Of a stretch of DNA of 64,000 nucleotides, positions 51,721 through 61,706 are shown piece after piece (within the stretch, counting starts at the first letter, position 1; each line of letters begins with the position of its first letter). The position numbers and the translations under genes were made by a program. Under the pieces are notes generated by a model that was not told the origin of the DNA, searched no databases, and saw only the letters and a program-made list of their open reading frames with translations. This stretch comes from Desulforamulus ferrireducens (GTDB lineage: Bacteria > Bacillota > Desulfotomaculia > Desulfotomaculales > Desulfotomaculaceae): positions 2,666,001 through 2,730,000 of the forward strand of contig NZ_CP019698.1 in NCBI RefSeq assembly GCF_002005145.1. The letters are read 5' to 3'.

Positions 51721-51749
51721 AGTTTATTCATTTTTCAAAGGCGTGTCAA
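51721..51749 (-). promoter_or_regulatory. valS promoter
   Basis: Minus strand TTGACA, 17-nt spacer, TAAACT. The minus-35 is perfect and the minus-10 has four of six matches. It lies just upstream of the T-box and within about 20 bases of the TIGR04086 gene stop. Confidence 0.8.
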
Positions 51750-51767
51750 CATCTGACCGGCGGTTGT

Positions 51768-52223
51768 CTACTTAATCCCCCGCAGACACCTCTTACGGCT
51801 ACTTTTCCTGGCAGAGGGCAGATTTACCCCAATTATGCCGCCCACAGCACCCAGTAGGCCTAAAGCTACAGTCATCATCACGGGATCAATTGCCGGCAAC
51901 CCCAGCAGCAAACCACCTACCACAAATAGTAGACCATAAAGTATACCAGTTAAGCCACCATGTTGCCATCCCCGAATACCCGCAGAGGCTCCGGCTCCGG
52001 CACCACCGATGGCTGCCGAAGCCATAATTGTTAGCATAATGGCATAGGAAAAGTTATACACCGGTTGATTAGTCAGGGCTACCACAAAACCCAACATTAA
52101 AAAAACAGCCACAGTCACACTAAGAGCTCGCACCAAACCTATCCCCACAGCGCCCTTTTTAAAGGGCTTGTCCCCCTTTTGATTGTATTTATGCCAGCTC
52201 ACAAAGGTTAGTTTACCCCTCAT
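51768..52223 (-). CDS. TIGR04086 family membrane protein
   Basis: A 151-residue protein with four hydrophobic segments (about 27-48, 58-78, 88-107, 112-133). The middle has glycine-rich SAAIGGAGAGASAGIRGW, typical of the TIGR04086 / YrzE family. The start is ATG 52223 behind AGGAGGG (CCTCC on the plus strand). The function is unknown. It is transcribed toward valS but the strong valS promoter and T-box follow directly. Confidence 0.8.
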   Translation of the reverse strand: MRGKLTFVSWHKYNQKGDKPFKKGAVGIGLVRALSVTVAVFLMLGFVVALTNQPVYNFSYAIMLTIMASAAIGGAGAGASAGIRGWQHGGLTGILYGLLFVVGGLLLGLPAIDPVMMTVALGLLGAVGGIIGVNLPSARKSSRKRCLRGIK

Positions 52224-52376
52224 CTCAGGCCCTCCTTTAAAAATACTTCTCTATCATATGTATGCTGCATCTGGAAAAATATGCAAAATAACCACTTAAC
52301 TGACCCAAATAATGGTTATTTTTTTTTGTTAATTAAATAGTAATAATACAGATTACCTTTAGGGGAGTTGGTTTCT

Positions 52377-53474
52377 TTGCGAAAAAGCTGGAAGTGGTTG
52401 TTGGCTGTTTTACTACTATCCCTTACAGTGGCCTTAAGCACATACGGTGTAAATACTATCTGGTTACGCAGTACAGGGCCAGAGAAACCAGATTATATAA
52501 GGATAGTGGAAGCAGAACCCTCTTTGCTGGCCCTGCCCCACTACATTGCCATAAGCCAAGGCTTTTACCGTGAACAAAAGCTGGAGGTTATCTCCACTCC
52601 ACTACTTGAAAATATTGAAGAAGAATTTAAACTAGCAGACCAAGGTGATGTGCTACTGGGGGATTTAAACCGTTTCCTTTTTACCCGTCCTCTGGGAACC
52701 GGAGCAGATTTGGTTGCTTTTGCCGGTTTAGCCAGGAAAGAAGGTTCTTTTCTCCTAAGCAGGCCGGAAGCAGCCGACTTTTCCTGGGAACAAATCAAAA
52801 GAAAGAGTATTTTGGGTGACGCTCCCGATGCCCAGTCCAATGTTATTCTCGAGGAAGTTTTGCGGCAGAAAAAACTGGCTCTACAGCATCAGGTTATTAT
52901 TATTCAAAATTTACCGGCCAAGTTAAAACAAGGAGCCTTTCAGGCCGGTGTGGGACATTATGTGCAAATGGCTGAACCCTTGGCTACCCTTACAGAACAA
53001 CAGGGAACCGGCAAAATTGCCATCCACCTTGGCTCTGAGGTTGCTCCTATCCCCTCCCTGGTTTTTTTGGCCCCCAAAAAATATATAAAAGAACACAGCG
53101 GGGAGTTACAAAAGCTGGTTAATGGTCTGTGCAAGGGGATGCTGTGGCTTAACTATCACAATTCCGCGGAAGCTGCTCGGGTAACGGCATCTTACTTTCC
53201 TGATATTGACAGGCAAGTTTTAGTGGACATCATTGAAAACTATAAAAAACTTGGCCTCTGGGATAAAACACCGGTTATCCAGCAGCAAGACTACGAAAAC
53301 CTGCAGAATTATGTGAAGAGAGCGGGCGAGTTAACCAATCCGGTGGATTATGATGAGGGGGTAGAAAATAAATTTGCCCAAAAAGCTGCCCGTTCTGTGG
53401 AATACATTCCTCCGGAACAGCAGGCAAAGGAAAAAAGCTGGTGGGAAAAAGTGAAAAGCTTTGATTTTAGATAA
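52377..53474 (+). CDS. Orphan ABC-type substrate-binding protein (SsuA/NMT1-like)
   Basis: A protein of about 365 residues with an N-terminal membrane anchor or uncleaved signal (about 8-28), no lipobox, then a type 2 periplasmic-binding fold. It has HYIAISQGFYREQKLEV (about 53-69), as in nitrate, sulfonate and thiamine-precursor binding proteins. TTG 52377 has GGGGAG nine bases upstream; the frame also opens at TTG 52368 with the ribosome site too close. No permease or ATPase gene is adjacent, so the partner and ligand are unknown. It is a plus-strand gene in an otherwise minus-strand region. Confidence 0.82.
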   Translation: MRKSWKWLLAVLLLSLTVALSTYGVNTIWLRSTGPEKPDYIRIVEAEPSLLALPHYIAISQGFYREQKLEVISTPLLENIEEEFKLADQGDVLLGDLNRFLFTRPLGTGADLVAFAGLARKEGSFLLSRPEAADFSWEQIKRKSILGDAPDAQSNVILEEVLRQKKLALQHQVIIIQNLPAKLKQGAFQAGVGHYVQMAEPLATLTEQQGTGKIAIHLGSEVAPIPSLVFLAPKKYIKEHSGELQKLVNGLCKGMLWLNYHNSAEAARVTASYFPDIDRQVLVDIIENYKKLGLWDKTPVIQQQDYENLQNYVKRAGELTNPVDYDEGVENKFAQKAARSVEYIPPEQQAKEKSWWEKVKSFDFR

Positions 53475-53950
53475 TTTTGGGGGTTTAGACATACAGCTAT
53501 GTCTTTGGGGAAAAATAAGCCTTATAGATGTCACTTGGTGACAGTACTTAATTAATACCCTATGGCACATTTTAGTGATGATGGGAACTGGCCATCAGCC
53601 TTCGGCCGTCGGCTTGGTTGGATTAAACCAGATACGTGTACACCTTACCCGGAGGGGGACTTTATTTGAGCCCCCTCTCAGAGGGGTCGGGGGTCGTGGC
53701 GCGAAGCGCCTGGGGAAGTTGTATTGATACCCGACTCCCTCCGGCATCAACACCGCCATCATAGAGAGGTAAGCTCAAAAAATAGGCCTATGGCTCAAGG
53801 CCTACGGCCAATCTTTTAAAGCCGACGGCCGATGGCCGAGGGCTGACGGCCAAAAAAGAGAAGTGTCGCACCATCGCAGTATTGCGAACTCCCGGTAGCT
53901 AAGCTGACAGAAAGAGTAATGTTAAATCAACTAACAAGAGGGGTGGTTTC
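53475..53950. repeat. Repeat-rich intergenic region (family A and B copies, GC-rich palindrome)
   Basis: No gene. GACATA and TATGTC (53488-53503) form a hairpin after the binding-protein gene. Family B copies lie at 53597-53615 and 53790-53850. A CCCCCTCTCAGAGGGG palindrome followed by GTGGCGCGAAGCGCC lies at about 53672-53712. A decayed family A hairpin lies at 53858-53893 (GAGAAGTGTCGCA and TGCGAACTCCC). The promoter of the FAD gene was not identified. Confidence 0.65.
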
Positions 53951-55063
53951 ATGCGGGTTGCCATTATAGGGGCTGGTATTTCGGGATTAGCCTGCGCCCA
54001 CGAATTGGAAAGGCATGGTATCTACCCTGATATTTTTGAAGAGCGACACCGCTGCGGCGAGCTCTTTTCCCATGTGGCAGGTATTATGCAAATGATGAAC
54101 CGTCCGGTGCGGGATCAAATTAAATGGATCAAAAAAGAATATCACGTGGAAATAAAACCACTGACCAAGTGGCATACCACCACCATGCATTCAAACAATG
54201 TAACTCGGGTGGTCAAGTCTAAAAGATTTGGCTATTTCGTTGAGCGGGGTCAGGGAGAAAATTCCTTGGAAAGTCAGTTGCGCAATAGTATTAAAAGTAA
54301 AATTAACTTTAATCACCGAGCCAATTATGCGGAACTGGCCCGTGAGTACGATTATGTAGTGGTGGCCAATGGTCAAAGTGATGTGGCAGCAACCCTTGGC
54401 ATCTGGAAGAACATTTTTACCTCCATGGTACGTGGGGCAACGGTACTGGGAGAGTTTGATCCCCATGAACTTATCATGTGGGTTAATAATGACTACGCCC
54501 TGGGTGCTTATGCCTACTTAACACCCTTTAATAAAAATCGAGCCAGTCTGGTGCTAATTCATGCCAATGCCAAGGCCGATGAAATGGAAGGGCACTGGAT
54601 CACCTTTCTCAAAAAAGAAAAACTTGATTACCAAGTGGTGGAGAATTACCTGCTGTCCCACATTGCAGGGACGGTTTATCCCCACCAGGTGGGTAACATT
54701 TTACTAACCGGTATTGCCGGTGGATTTATGGAGTCCTTTTTGGGCTTTGGTACCGTTTCCTCCCTACGCAGTGGTATCTATGCAGGACGAGCCCTGGCCA
54801 AGAACATACCCTATGGTAAGTTGGTCAATGAACTAGATTTGGAGATGAAGCGTTCGGTACGTCTACGGGAAATCCTTAATACCATGGAGAATGACGATTA
54901 CGATCATCTCATTGCCACCGCCACCTTCCCAGGGATAAAACAATTACTCTATAACACTAATTTTCCCATTCTAAAGCATGCCAGTGAAATATTAGAGTTT
55001 GTCAGGGACAAGGTGGATCTTGATAAGATGAGCATTTTACCACCTCCGGTGAGAAAGAAGTAG
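53951..55063 (+). CDS. FAD-dependent oxidoreductase (NAD(P)-binding Rossmann, geranylgeranyl-reductase-like)
   Basis: A 370-residue flavoprotein, start ATG 53951 behind GAGGGGTGG. The dinucleotide-binding motif is IIGAGISGLACAHELERHG (about 5-23), ending in an acidic FEE at strand 2 that favours FAD. A later YDYVVVANGQSD and the C-terminal GIAGGFMESFLGFGTVSSL match the GD-type FAD motif of the geranylgeranyl reductase / halogenase-type group in a modified form. The substrate is unknown. It stands alone on the plus strand and ends at a bidirectional terminator. Confidence 0.85.
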   Translation: MRVAIIGAGISGLACAHELERHGIYPDIFEERHRCGELFSHVAGIMQMMNRPVRDQIKWIKKEYHVEIKPLTKWHTTTMHSNNVTRVVKSKRFGYFVERGQGENSLESQLRNSIKSKINFNHRANYAELAREYDYVVVANGQSDVAATLGIWKNIFTSMVRGATVLGEFDPHELIMWVNNDYALGAYAYLTPFNKNRASLVLIHANAKADEMEGHWITFLKKEKLDYQVVENYLLSHIAGTVYPHQVGNILLTGIAGGFMESFLGFGTVSSLRSGIYAGRALAKNIPYGKLVNELDLEMKRSVRLREILNTMENDDYDHLIATATFPGIKQLLYNTNFPILKHASEILEFVRDKVDLDKMSILPPPVRKK

Positions 55064-55112
55064 TCAATACCTAACAAATATACGGGTAAAACACATAATA
55101 AAAAAATGGATC

Positions 55113-55145
55113 AAAAAACCGCCGGTATTAATGCCAGCGGTTTTT
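55113..55145. terminator. Bidirectional terminator between the FAD gene and engB
   Basis: AAAAACCGC and GCGGTTTTT arms (55114-55122, 55137-55145), bounded by A and T runs, between convergent genes. Confidence 0.85.
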
Positions 55146-55147
55146 AC

Positions 55148-55738
55148 TTACTCACTATGTACCCATCCTTCAAGCACTGCCAGTACTTCCTCTTTACCAC
55201 GGCCGGTTTCGGCAGAGAAAGGGATGAGTTTATGTTCCGGTGCCAAGGGTAAGGCTTTTTTGATTACGGATTGCTGTTTGGCCCATTGATTGTTGGATAA
55301 TTTATCAATCTTGGTGGCCACCACCACCGCAGGCACCCCGTAATGGAGGAGCCACTGGTACATTTGTCGATCTTGGGCAGTGGGGGTATGGCGGCAGTCT
55401 AAAAGAAGGGCAACTCCTTTTAAAGGTTCTCTATGTTTTAGATAACCCTCAATCATTTTGCCCCACTTTTCCTTGACCTCACCCGGTACCCTGGCAAAGC
55501 CATAGCCAGGTAGATCTACCAATATAAAGGCATCGTTAATTTTAAAGAAGTTGATCAGTTGTGTTCTGCCCGGAGTTTTACTGGTACGAGCCAGTCCCTT
55601 GCGGTTTACCAGCTTGTTAATAAGAGATGACTTCCCTACGTTGGAGCGGCCCACAAAGGCCACCTCAGGTAAATTACCCGGGGGGTAACCCCCGGGTTTA
55701 ACTGCACTGGTAACAAATTCGGCGGAAACTATTTTCAC
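55148..55738 (-). CDS. engB: Ribosome biogenesis GTPase YsxC / EngB
   Basis: A 196-residue TRAFAC GTPase needed for 50S maturation. P-loop GRSNVGKSS is at 30-38, DLPGYGFARV holds G3, and ATKIDKLS holds the G4 variant (TKxD). The start is GTG 55738, overlapping the lon stop by 4 bases; the lon-engB pair is conserved in Firmicutes. Confidence 0.96.
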   Translation of the reverse strand: MKIVSAEFVTSAVKPGGYPPGNLPEVAFVGRSNVGKSSLINKLVNRKGLARTSKTPGRTQLINFFKINDAFILVDLPGYGFARVPGEVKEKWGKMIEGYLKHREPLKGVALLLDCRHTPTAQDRQMYQWLLHYGVPAVVVATKIDKLSNNQWAKQQSVIKKALPLAPEHKLIPFSAETGRGKEEVLAVLEGWVHSE

Positions 55739-58161
55739 GACGGTAACTGGGTACCCCCTTGCTGAATTTCCTGGTGTTCCACTGAGGTAAAGTGTTGATT
55801 ATCCAGCATCGCTTCCTTTGGTTCCACCACCGGGGTGTCCATAACATCCTTTTCCAGCAAAGCGATCTCCAACACTTCGTCCAAGTGTTCTACCAGTTTG
55901 AAATCCAGTTGCTTTTTAATGTTATTCGGAATATCTTCCAGATCCTTTTTATTATCTCTTGGCAGGATAATTACTTTAATGCCTGCCCTGTGAGCAGCCA
56001 TCACCTTTTCCTTAATGCCGCCCACCGGCAATACACGTCCCCGTAGGGTGATTTCTCCGGTCATGGCCACGTCGTGGCGTACCTTGCGACCGGTGAATAC
56101 CGAGGCCATGGCTGTGGCCATGGTGATACCGGCGGATGGACCATCCTTGGGAATGGCACCTTCGGGAATATGAATGTGCAGATCCCATTTTTCAAACAGT
56201 TCCTGGTCAATACCCAAATCCTGGGCCCGACTGCGTACATAACTGTAGCCAGCCTGGGCTGATTCCTTCATCACATCACCCAGTTTACCGGTGAGGGTCA
56301 TACGGCCGGTACCTTTATAGGTGGTTACCTCAATCACCAGGGTATCACCGCCTACTTCAGTCCAGGCCATACCGGTAACGGTACCTACTTCGTCATTTTG
56401 CTCGGCCACTCCATAACGGTAACGGGGAATACCCAGGAACTGCTCAAGATTTTGAGCGGTAATTTTCACCTTAGTGGCTTCCCCTGCCACAATCTTTTTA
56501 GCGGTTTTACGGCAAAGGGCAGCAATCTTACGCTCCAGGTTCCGCACACCGGACTCCCTGGTGTATTCACGGATCACCTTGACAATGGTGTTATCGGAAA
56601 CACTAATCATTTCATCAGTGAGACCGTGATCTTTAATTTGCTTAGGCAGCAGATGCCGCTTGGCAATTTGCAGTTTCTCATCTTCAGTATACCCAGAAAT
56701 TTGAATTACTTCCATCCGATCTAAAAGCGGACGGGGTATGGAGTACATATTATTAGCGGTGGTAATGAACATGACATTGGACAAATCAAAGGGTATCTCA
56801 ATGTAATGATCACTAAAGGTGTTGTTTTGTTCAGGATCTAGTACTTCCAGCAGGGCAGAAGATGGATCGCCACGGAAATCGCTGGCCATTTTATCAATCT
56901 CGTCCAGCAGGAAGACGGGGTTTTTTGAACCGGCGGTACGCATACCTTGAATTACCCGTCCGGGCATAGCACCCACATAGGTCCGGCGGTGGCCGCGAAT
57001 TTCTGCTTCGTCCCGCACGCCTCCCAGAGAAATACGGATGAATTTACGATCCAAGGCACGGGCAATGGAGCGGCCCAGGGAGGTTTTACCCACACCTGGA
57101 GGTCCCACCAGACAAAGGATGGGTCCCTTCATCTTCTTGGCCAGTTTACGAATGGCCAGGTATTCAAGGATTCTTTCCTTGGGGTCCTTTAAGCCGTAAT
57201 GATCCGCTTCCAAGACCTCTTCCGCTGCATTAATATCCAGGCGGTCCCGGGTACCCTTACTCCAGGGTAGCGCCAGTAGCCAATCAAGGTAATTACGAAC
57301 AACCGCTGCCTCGGCTGCCATAGGCGGCATTTTTTCCAGGCGTTCCACTTCCTTGAGCGCCTTTTCTTCTGCTTCCTTAGGCAGTTTGGCCTTGGCAATT
57401 TTTTCCCTTAATTCTTCGCATTCAGCCACCCGCTCATCCTTTTCACCCAGTTCTTTTTGGATGGCTTTCATTTGTTCCCTCAGGTAGTATTCCTTTTGGG
57501 TTTTTTCCATTTGCTTGCGCACCCGGATGCTAATTTTACGCTCCAGTTCTACAATTTCCAGTTCCTTGGCCACAATACCGCAGAGTTTTTCCAAACGTTC
57601 TACAATATTCACAGCTTCTAAGAGCTTTTGCTTATCTTCGATACGCAAAGTTAAATGGGAGGCAATAATATCAGCCAAGCGTCCGGGTTCCTCCAGGTTC
57701 ACCACGGATACTACAGTTTCCGGGGGAATACGTTTGGAGAGTTTGACATATTGTTCAAACTGATACACCAGGTTGCGCATAAGCGCCTCAATTTCCGCAG
57801 TTTTTCCAAATTCTTCAGAGAATTGTTCAATCTCTACTTTAAAGTATGGTTCAAAACTCTCATATCTAATAATTTTTGCCCGGGCCATACCCTCTACCAA
57901 AACTCTAATGGTGCCACCTGGCAGCTTTAAGAGTTGTTTCACCTCTGCCACGGTACCAACCTGGTAAATATCCTCCACAGTGGGTTCATCTGTTTGAGCT
58001 TCCTTTTGGGTGGCCAGGAAGATCATTCTGTCATTAACCATGGCCTCCTCGATAGCCTGCACAGACTTCTCTCTACCTACATCTAGATGAATAACCATAT
58101 AAGGAAAAACCAATATGCCCCTTAGTGGCAACAGGGGTAAAGATTTTATTTCGGAATTCAC
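55735..58161 (-). CDS. lon: ATP-dependent protease Lon (LonA)
   Basis: An 808-residue AAA+ protease. It has the N-terminal substrate-recognition domain (about 1-200), a central coiled region, an ATPase with Walker [10 protein letters not shown] (about 350-358) and Walker B LLDEIDKM, and a C-terminal protease domain with the catalytic serine in DGPSAG (about 677) and the lysine in [10 protein letters not shown] (about 720). It degrades misfolded and regulatory proteins in the cytoplasm. The start is GTG 58161 behind GAGGAGG. Confidence 0.97.
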   Translation of the reverse strand: MNSEIKSLPLLPLRGILVFPYMVIHLDVGREKSVQAIEEAMVNDRMIFLATQKEAQTDEPTVEDIYQVGTVAEVKQLLKLPGGTIRVLVEGMARAKIIRYESFEPYFKVEIEQFSEEFGKTAEIEALMRNLVYQFEQYVKLSKRIPPETVVSVVNLEEPGRLADIIASHLTLRIEDKQKLLEAVNIVERLEKLCGIVAKELEIVELERKISIRVRKQMEKTQKEYYLREQMKAIQKELGEKDERVAECEELREKIAKAKLPKEAEEKALKEVERLEKMPPMAAEAAVVRNYLDWLLALPWSKGTRDRLDINAAEEVLEADHYGLKDPKERILEYLAIRKLAKKMKGPILCLVGPPGVGKTSLGRSIARALDRKFIRISLGGVRDEAEIRGHRRTYVGAMPGRVIQGMRTAGSKNPVFLLDEIDKMASDFRGDPSSALLEVLDPEQNNTFSDHYIEIPFDLSNVMFITTANNMYSIPRPLLDRMEVIQISGYTEDEKLQIAKRHLLPKQIKDHGLTDEMISVSDNTIVKVIREYTRESGVRNLERKIAALCRKTAKKIVAGEATKVKITAQNLEQFLGIPRYRYGVAEQNDEVGTVTGMAWTEVGGDTLVIEVTTYKGTGRMTLTGKLGDVMKESAQAGYSYVRSRAQDLGIDQELFEKWDLHIHIPEGAIPKDGPSAGITMATAMASVFTGRKVRHDVAMTGEITLRGRVLPVGGIKEKVMAAHRAGIKVIILPRDNKKDLEDIPNNIKKQLDFKLVEHLDEVLEIALLEKDVMDTPVVEPKEAMLDNQHFTSVEHQEIQQGGTQLPS

Positions 58162-58274
58162 CGGTGCACCTCCTCGTATCCTATATATTATAATGACTAA
58201 CTGGTTAATCAGAATACAGTAATAATATCATAAAAGGTCAAACCACTGCCATAACAATAATTCCCAGGAATAGA

Positions 58275-58300
58275 AAAAACCCAGCATTTGCTGGGTTTTT
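58275..58300 (-). terminator. lonB terminator
   Basis: AAAAACCCAGC and GCTGGGTTTTT form a perfect stem with a 4-nt loop, followed on the minus strand by TTTTTTC. It separates lonB from lon. Confidence 0.88.
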
Positions 58301-58373
58301 AGAGCCTGAGAAATATCCTTACGCTAAATTACTTAACATTAATCCTCAGATTTCACAGATATTATGCATAATA

Positions 58374-60092
58374 TCAGGATTTAACAGTTTTCTGGGCTAG
58401 AAAGGCGGCTGCTGTGGGAATTTCCAGGGTTGCCGGCGCAGGTTCCCACTGAGTCTGTGGTTCCACTTGCTCCACTAAGGAACCTTTGATAACCTCAGTT
58501 AGGGATTCCACCGGTACCACGGTAATATCCTCCATCTCTTTAAACATTTCCTGATAGTTCTCCTGGGGAATAAATACCTTCTTTACCCCTGCCCGGCGTG
58601 CCGCTTCCACTTTGGCTACCACACCACCAACTGGTTTGACCAACCCCCGAATGGAGATTTCGCCGGTCATGGCCACGGTGTTATCCACCGCAATACCCTT
58701 GATGGCGGAGTAAATGGCTGTGGCGATGGTAACACCCGCTGAGGGGCCATCCACTAAACTGCTGCCGAGAAAATTAACATGAATATCATAATTACGTGTA
58801 TCCACATCCATCACCCGGCGCAGTACGGTAACAACATTTTCTACGGAGCTGCGCGCCATACTCTTGCGACGTACCCTTTTGCCACTGCCCCCGATTTCTT
58901 CCTCTTCTGCCATGCCGGTAACTGTTATTTTACCTGAACCGTCAGTGGCAGGCATAACGGTAGCTTCCACCTCTGAGAGAATCCCCATATTGGGCCCATA
59001 AACCGCCAAGCCATTTACCACACCCACCTGAGGCTGTGGGTTAATCTTGCGTTCCGGCCTGGGAGAATATTGTCCACTGTGAATGACCCATTCAATATCC
59101 CGGGTTAAAATTTCCTTGCGGTTTTCGGTGAGGGCAATACCACCGGCTATCTGTACAATATTGACAGCCTCACGCCCGTTAGTGGCATAGCGTTTAATAA
59201 CCTCCAAAGCACCCTCTTCCATGGGAAAACCAATTTTTTGGGCGGCATTGGCAGCAATCTTTTCAATTTCTTCCGGGAGCAAAGGACGAAAATATACCTC
59301 CAAACAACGGGAGCGAAGGGCTGGGGGTATGTGATCCGGCGTCCGGGTGGTAGCTCCCACCAAACGAAAATCTGCCGGCAAGCCATTTTGAAAAATATCA
59401 TGGATATGTGTGGGAATATTGGTATCCTCTGAGCTGTAATAGGAACTTTCGAGGAATACTTTACGATCCTCCAGCACCTTCAACAGCTTATTCATCTGAA
59501 TGGGGTGAAGTTCCCCAATTTCATCAATAAACAACATGCCACCGTGGGCCTTTGTTACGGCACCGGGCTTGGGCTGAGGAATCCCAGCCATGCCCATGGC
59601 TCCGGCACCTTGGTAAATAGGATCATGCACCGAGCCAATGAGCGGGTCGGCAATACCCCTTTCATCAAAGCGCGCCGTAGTGGCATCCAATTCAGTAAAT
59701 TTAGCATTCTCTTTAAAGGGAGAGTTAGGCGACTTCTTGGCTTCTTCCAAAACTAAACGGGCAGCGGCGGTTTTCCCCACCCCGGGTGGTCCATAAATGA
59801 TAACATGCTGGGGATTGGGACCACAGAGGGCAGCCCGCAAAGATTTTAAACCCTCTTCCTGACCGATTATTTCACTAAAATCTCGGGGCCTGGTTTTTTC
59901 GGCCAGCGGTTCTGTTAGGGATATTGCCCTGAGCCGCTGCAATTTCTCCAGTTCTTTACGAGACTCCTTTTCCACAGCAACTTTGTTTCCTTGCTGTTGC
60001 TTGAGTAAATTCCAGAAGTATAAACCAATTACCACAGCAAAAAATACCTGTATAAAGGTGAGAAAACCACCCAAACTGGAAAGTTCCCCCAT
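58374..60092 (-). CDS. lonB: Sporulation-type membrane-anchored ATP-dependent protease LonB
   Basis: A 572-residue AAA+ protease. Unlike LonA it has a short N-terminus with one membrane segment (about 10-30), then Walker [10 protein letters not shown] (101-109) and FIDEIGELHPIQMNKLLKVL holding Walker B. The protease domain has SSLVDGPSAG (serine about 449) and GLVKPVGGVVAKVEAA with the lysine. In Bacillus LonB is forespore specific. The start is ATG 60092. It lies between clpX and lon, the order of spore formers, and has its own terminator. Confidence 0.95.
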   Translation of the reverse strand: MGELSSLGGFLTFIQVFFAVVIGLYFWNLLKQQQGNKVAVEKESRKELEKLQRLRAISLTEPLAEKTRPRDFSEIIGQEEGLKSLRAALCGPNPQHVIIYGPPGVGKTAAARLVLEEAKKSPNSPFKENAKFTELDATTARFDERGIADPLIGSVHDPIYQGAGAMGMAGIPQPKPGAVTKAHGGMLFIDEIGELHPIQMNKLLKVLEDRKVFLESSYYSSEDTNIPTHIHDIFQNGLPADFRLVGATTRTPDHIPPALRSRCLEVYFRPLLPEEIEKIAANAAQKIGFPMEEGALEVIKRYATNGREAVNIVQIAGGIALTENRKEILTRDIEWVIHSGQYSPRPERKINPQPQVGVVNGLAVYGPNMGILSEVEATVMPATDGSGKITVTGMAEEEEIGGSGKRVRRKSMARSSVENVVTVLRRVMDVDTRNYDIHVNFLGSSLVDGPSAGVTIATAIYSAIKGIAVDNTVAMTGEISIRGLVKPVGGVVAKVEAARRAGVKKVFIPQENYQEMFKEMEDITVVPVESLTEVIKGSLVEQVEPQTQWEPAPATLEIPTAAAFLAQKTVKS

Positions 60093-60159
60093 TGTGTAGT
60101 GCCTCCTTTGTTGGTGCTTGTTTATTCTATTATTGCTAGTTTTGGAGGTTTTTACACGT

Positions 60160-60388
60160 ATTTGTCTGGGCTTTCGGGTATTCTTTTTGGATCCTGTCTG
60201 GGCTAATACGGTATTCCTCTAGGGTCTTGGAGTTTTTAAGACTAGACCCATAAGGAATACCCCTTAGCTTAGCCTGAACCCTAAAGAATAGCTCCTTCGG
60301 CCCAGTCTTACCCTGTAGCCCAAACAGGATCCCAAAAGAATAGCTTCTTTGGCCCAGTTAGGCCCTAAACCCTTAGCCCAGGCAAAGA
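60160..60388. repeat. Long imperfect palindrome, repeat family C
   Basis: About 220 nt that fold back on themselves: TTTGTCTGGGCTTTCGGGT pairs with the TTAGCCCAGGCAAA end, TTTTGGATCCTGT with ACAGGATCCCAAAA, and GGTATTCCTCTAGGGTCT with AGACCCATAAGGAATACC. Internal sub-repeats (CTGGGCT, AGCCCA, AAGAATAGCT) recur. A related shorter copy lies at 9200-9290. It lies between lonB and clpX and carries no gene. Confidence 0.8.
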
Positions 60389-60416
60389 AAAAGCACGAAG
60401 ATCTCTCTCCGTGCTT
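60386..60416 (-). terminator. clpX terminator
   Basis: AAGCACG and CGTGCTT arms (60391-60397, 60410-60416), followed on the minus strand by TTTTTCTTTG, 17 bases past the clpX stop. Confidence 0.82.
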
Positions 60417-60433
60417 GGTTTTACTTCAATATA

Positions 60434-61687
60434 CTATGCTGTCTCTTCCTTCTTCTTCTTCTTATTATCCATGGTAATTAACAATGGTTCGCCCTTTTTC
60501 ATAATGGCGTCCTTGTTAATGACAACCTTAGAGATATCCTGGCGAGAAGGAATCTCGTACATGATATTAAGCATGGCCTCTTCCATAATGGCACGTAAGC
60601 CACGGGCGCCGGTTTTGCGTTTGAGGGCTTCTCTAGCCACTTCTCGCAGAGCTTCCGGCTGGATTTCCAGACTTACCCCATCCAGTTCAAACAGTTTTTC
60701 ATACTGCTTGGCCAGAGCATTCTTGGGTTCGGTAAGAATGCGGATGAGTGCTTCTTCGTCCAGGGCATCCAAAGTAACAATGACAGGCAGACGACCAACA
60801 AACTCGGGAATTAGACCAAATTTTAAGAGGTCTTCCGGAAGAATATTGGTTAGTATCTCCCCAATTTTCATTTCCTTTTTACTTTGAATATCTGCGCCAA
60901 AGCCCAACTGCTTTTTACCGATACGATTTTGAATGATTTTTTCTATACCATCAAAGGCACCACCGCAGATAAACAAGACATTAGTGGTATCCAGTTGAAT
61001 GAACTCTTGGTGTGGGTGCTTGCGACCACCCTGGGGTGGTACACTGGCTACAGTTCCCTCGAGAATCTTTAATAACGCTTGTTGTACACCCTCACCGGAG
61101 ACATCTCTGGTAATGGAGGGGTTTTCTGATTTACGGGCAATCTTATCTATTTCATCAATGTAAACAATACCCTTTTCAGCTTTTTCTACGTCATAGTCGG
61201 CAGCTTGAATAAGCTTAAGCAGGATATTCTCAACATCTTCCCCTACATATCCTGCCTCGGTTAAAGAGGTGGCATCTGCTATGGCAAAGGGCACATTTAA
61301 GAGGCGTGCTAACGTCTGTGCTAACAGGGTTTTACCGCAACCAGTGGGACCGAGCATAACAATATTACTCTTGGATAACTCGACATCATCCACCTTGCCC
61401 CCAAGATTGATACGTTTGTAATGGTTATAGACAGCCACAGCCAACTGACGTTTAGCATTATCCTGACCAATTACATACTGGTCAAGGATTGCTTTTATTT
61501 CCTTTGGCTTCGGCAAATCACCCATATCCAGACCGAGATCATCGCTCAATTCCTCTTCGATAATCTCATTACATAATTCGATGCACTCATCGCAAATATA
61601 TACACCGGGTCCGGCTACAAGCTTTTTCACTTGATCCTGTAGTTTGCCGCAGAAGGAGCACTTGAGCTGGCCTTTCTCGTTAAACAT
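60434..61687 (-). CDS. clpX: ATP-dependent Clp protease ATPase subunit ClpX
   Basis: A 417-residue AAA+ unfoldase that feeds substrates to ClpP. The N-terminal C4 zinc-binding domain has CSFC (10-13) and CDEC (32-35). Walker A is GPTGCGKT (113-120), Walker B is in YIDEIDKIA, and the IGF-type loop region ([12 protein letters not shown]) contacts ClpP. The C-terminus is rich in lysine (KKKKKEE). The start is ATG 61687, 19 bases past clpP. It follows tig and clpP in the classical order. Confidence 0.97.
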   Translation of the reverse strand: MFNEKGQLKCSFCGKLQDQVKKLVAGPGVYICDECIELCNEIIEEELSDDLGLDMGDLPKPKEIKAILDQYVIGQDNAKRQLAVAVYNHYKRINLGGKVDDVELSKSNIVMLGPTGCGKTLLAQTLARLLNVPFAIADATSLTEAGYVGEDVENILLKLIQAADYDVEKAEKGIVYIDEIDKIARKSENPSITRDVSGEGVQQALLKILEGTVASVPPQGGRKHPHQEFIQLDTTNVLFICGGAFDGIEKIIQNRIGKKQLGFGADIQSKKEMKIGEILTNILPEDLLKFGLIPEFVGRLPVIVTLDALDEEALIRILTEPKNALAKQYEKLFELDGVSLEIQPEALREVAREALKRKTGARGLRAIMEEAMLNIMYEIPSRQDISKVVINKDAIMKKGEPLLITMDNKKKKKEETA

Positions 61688-61706
61688 ATCTCCACCTCTT
61701 TTATCT

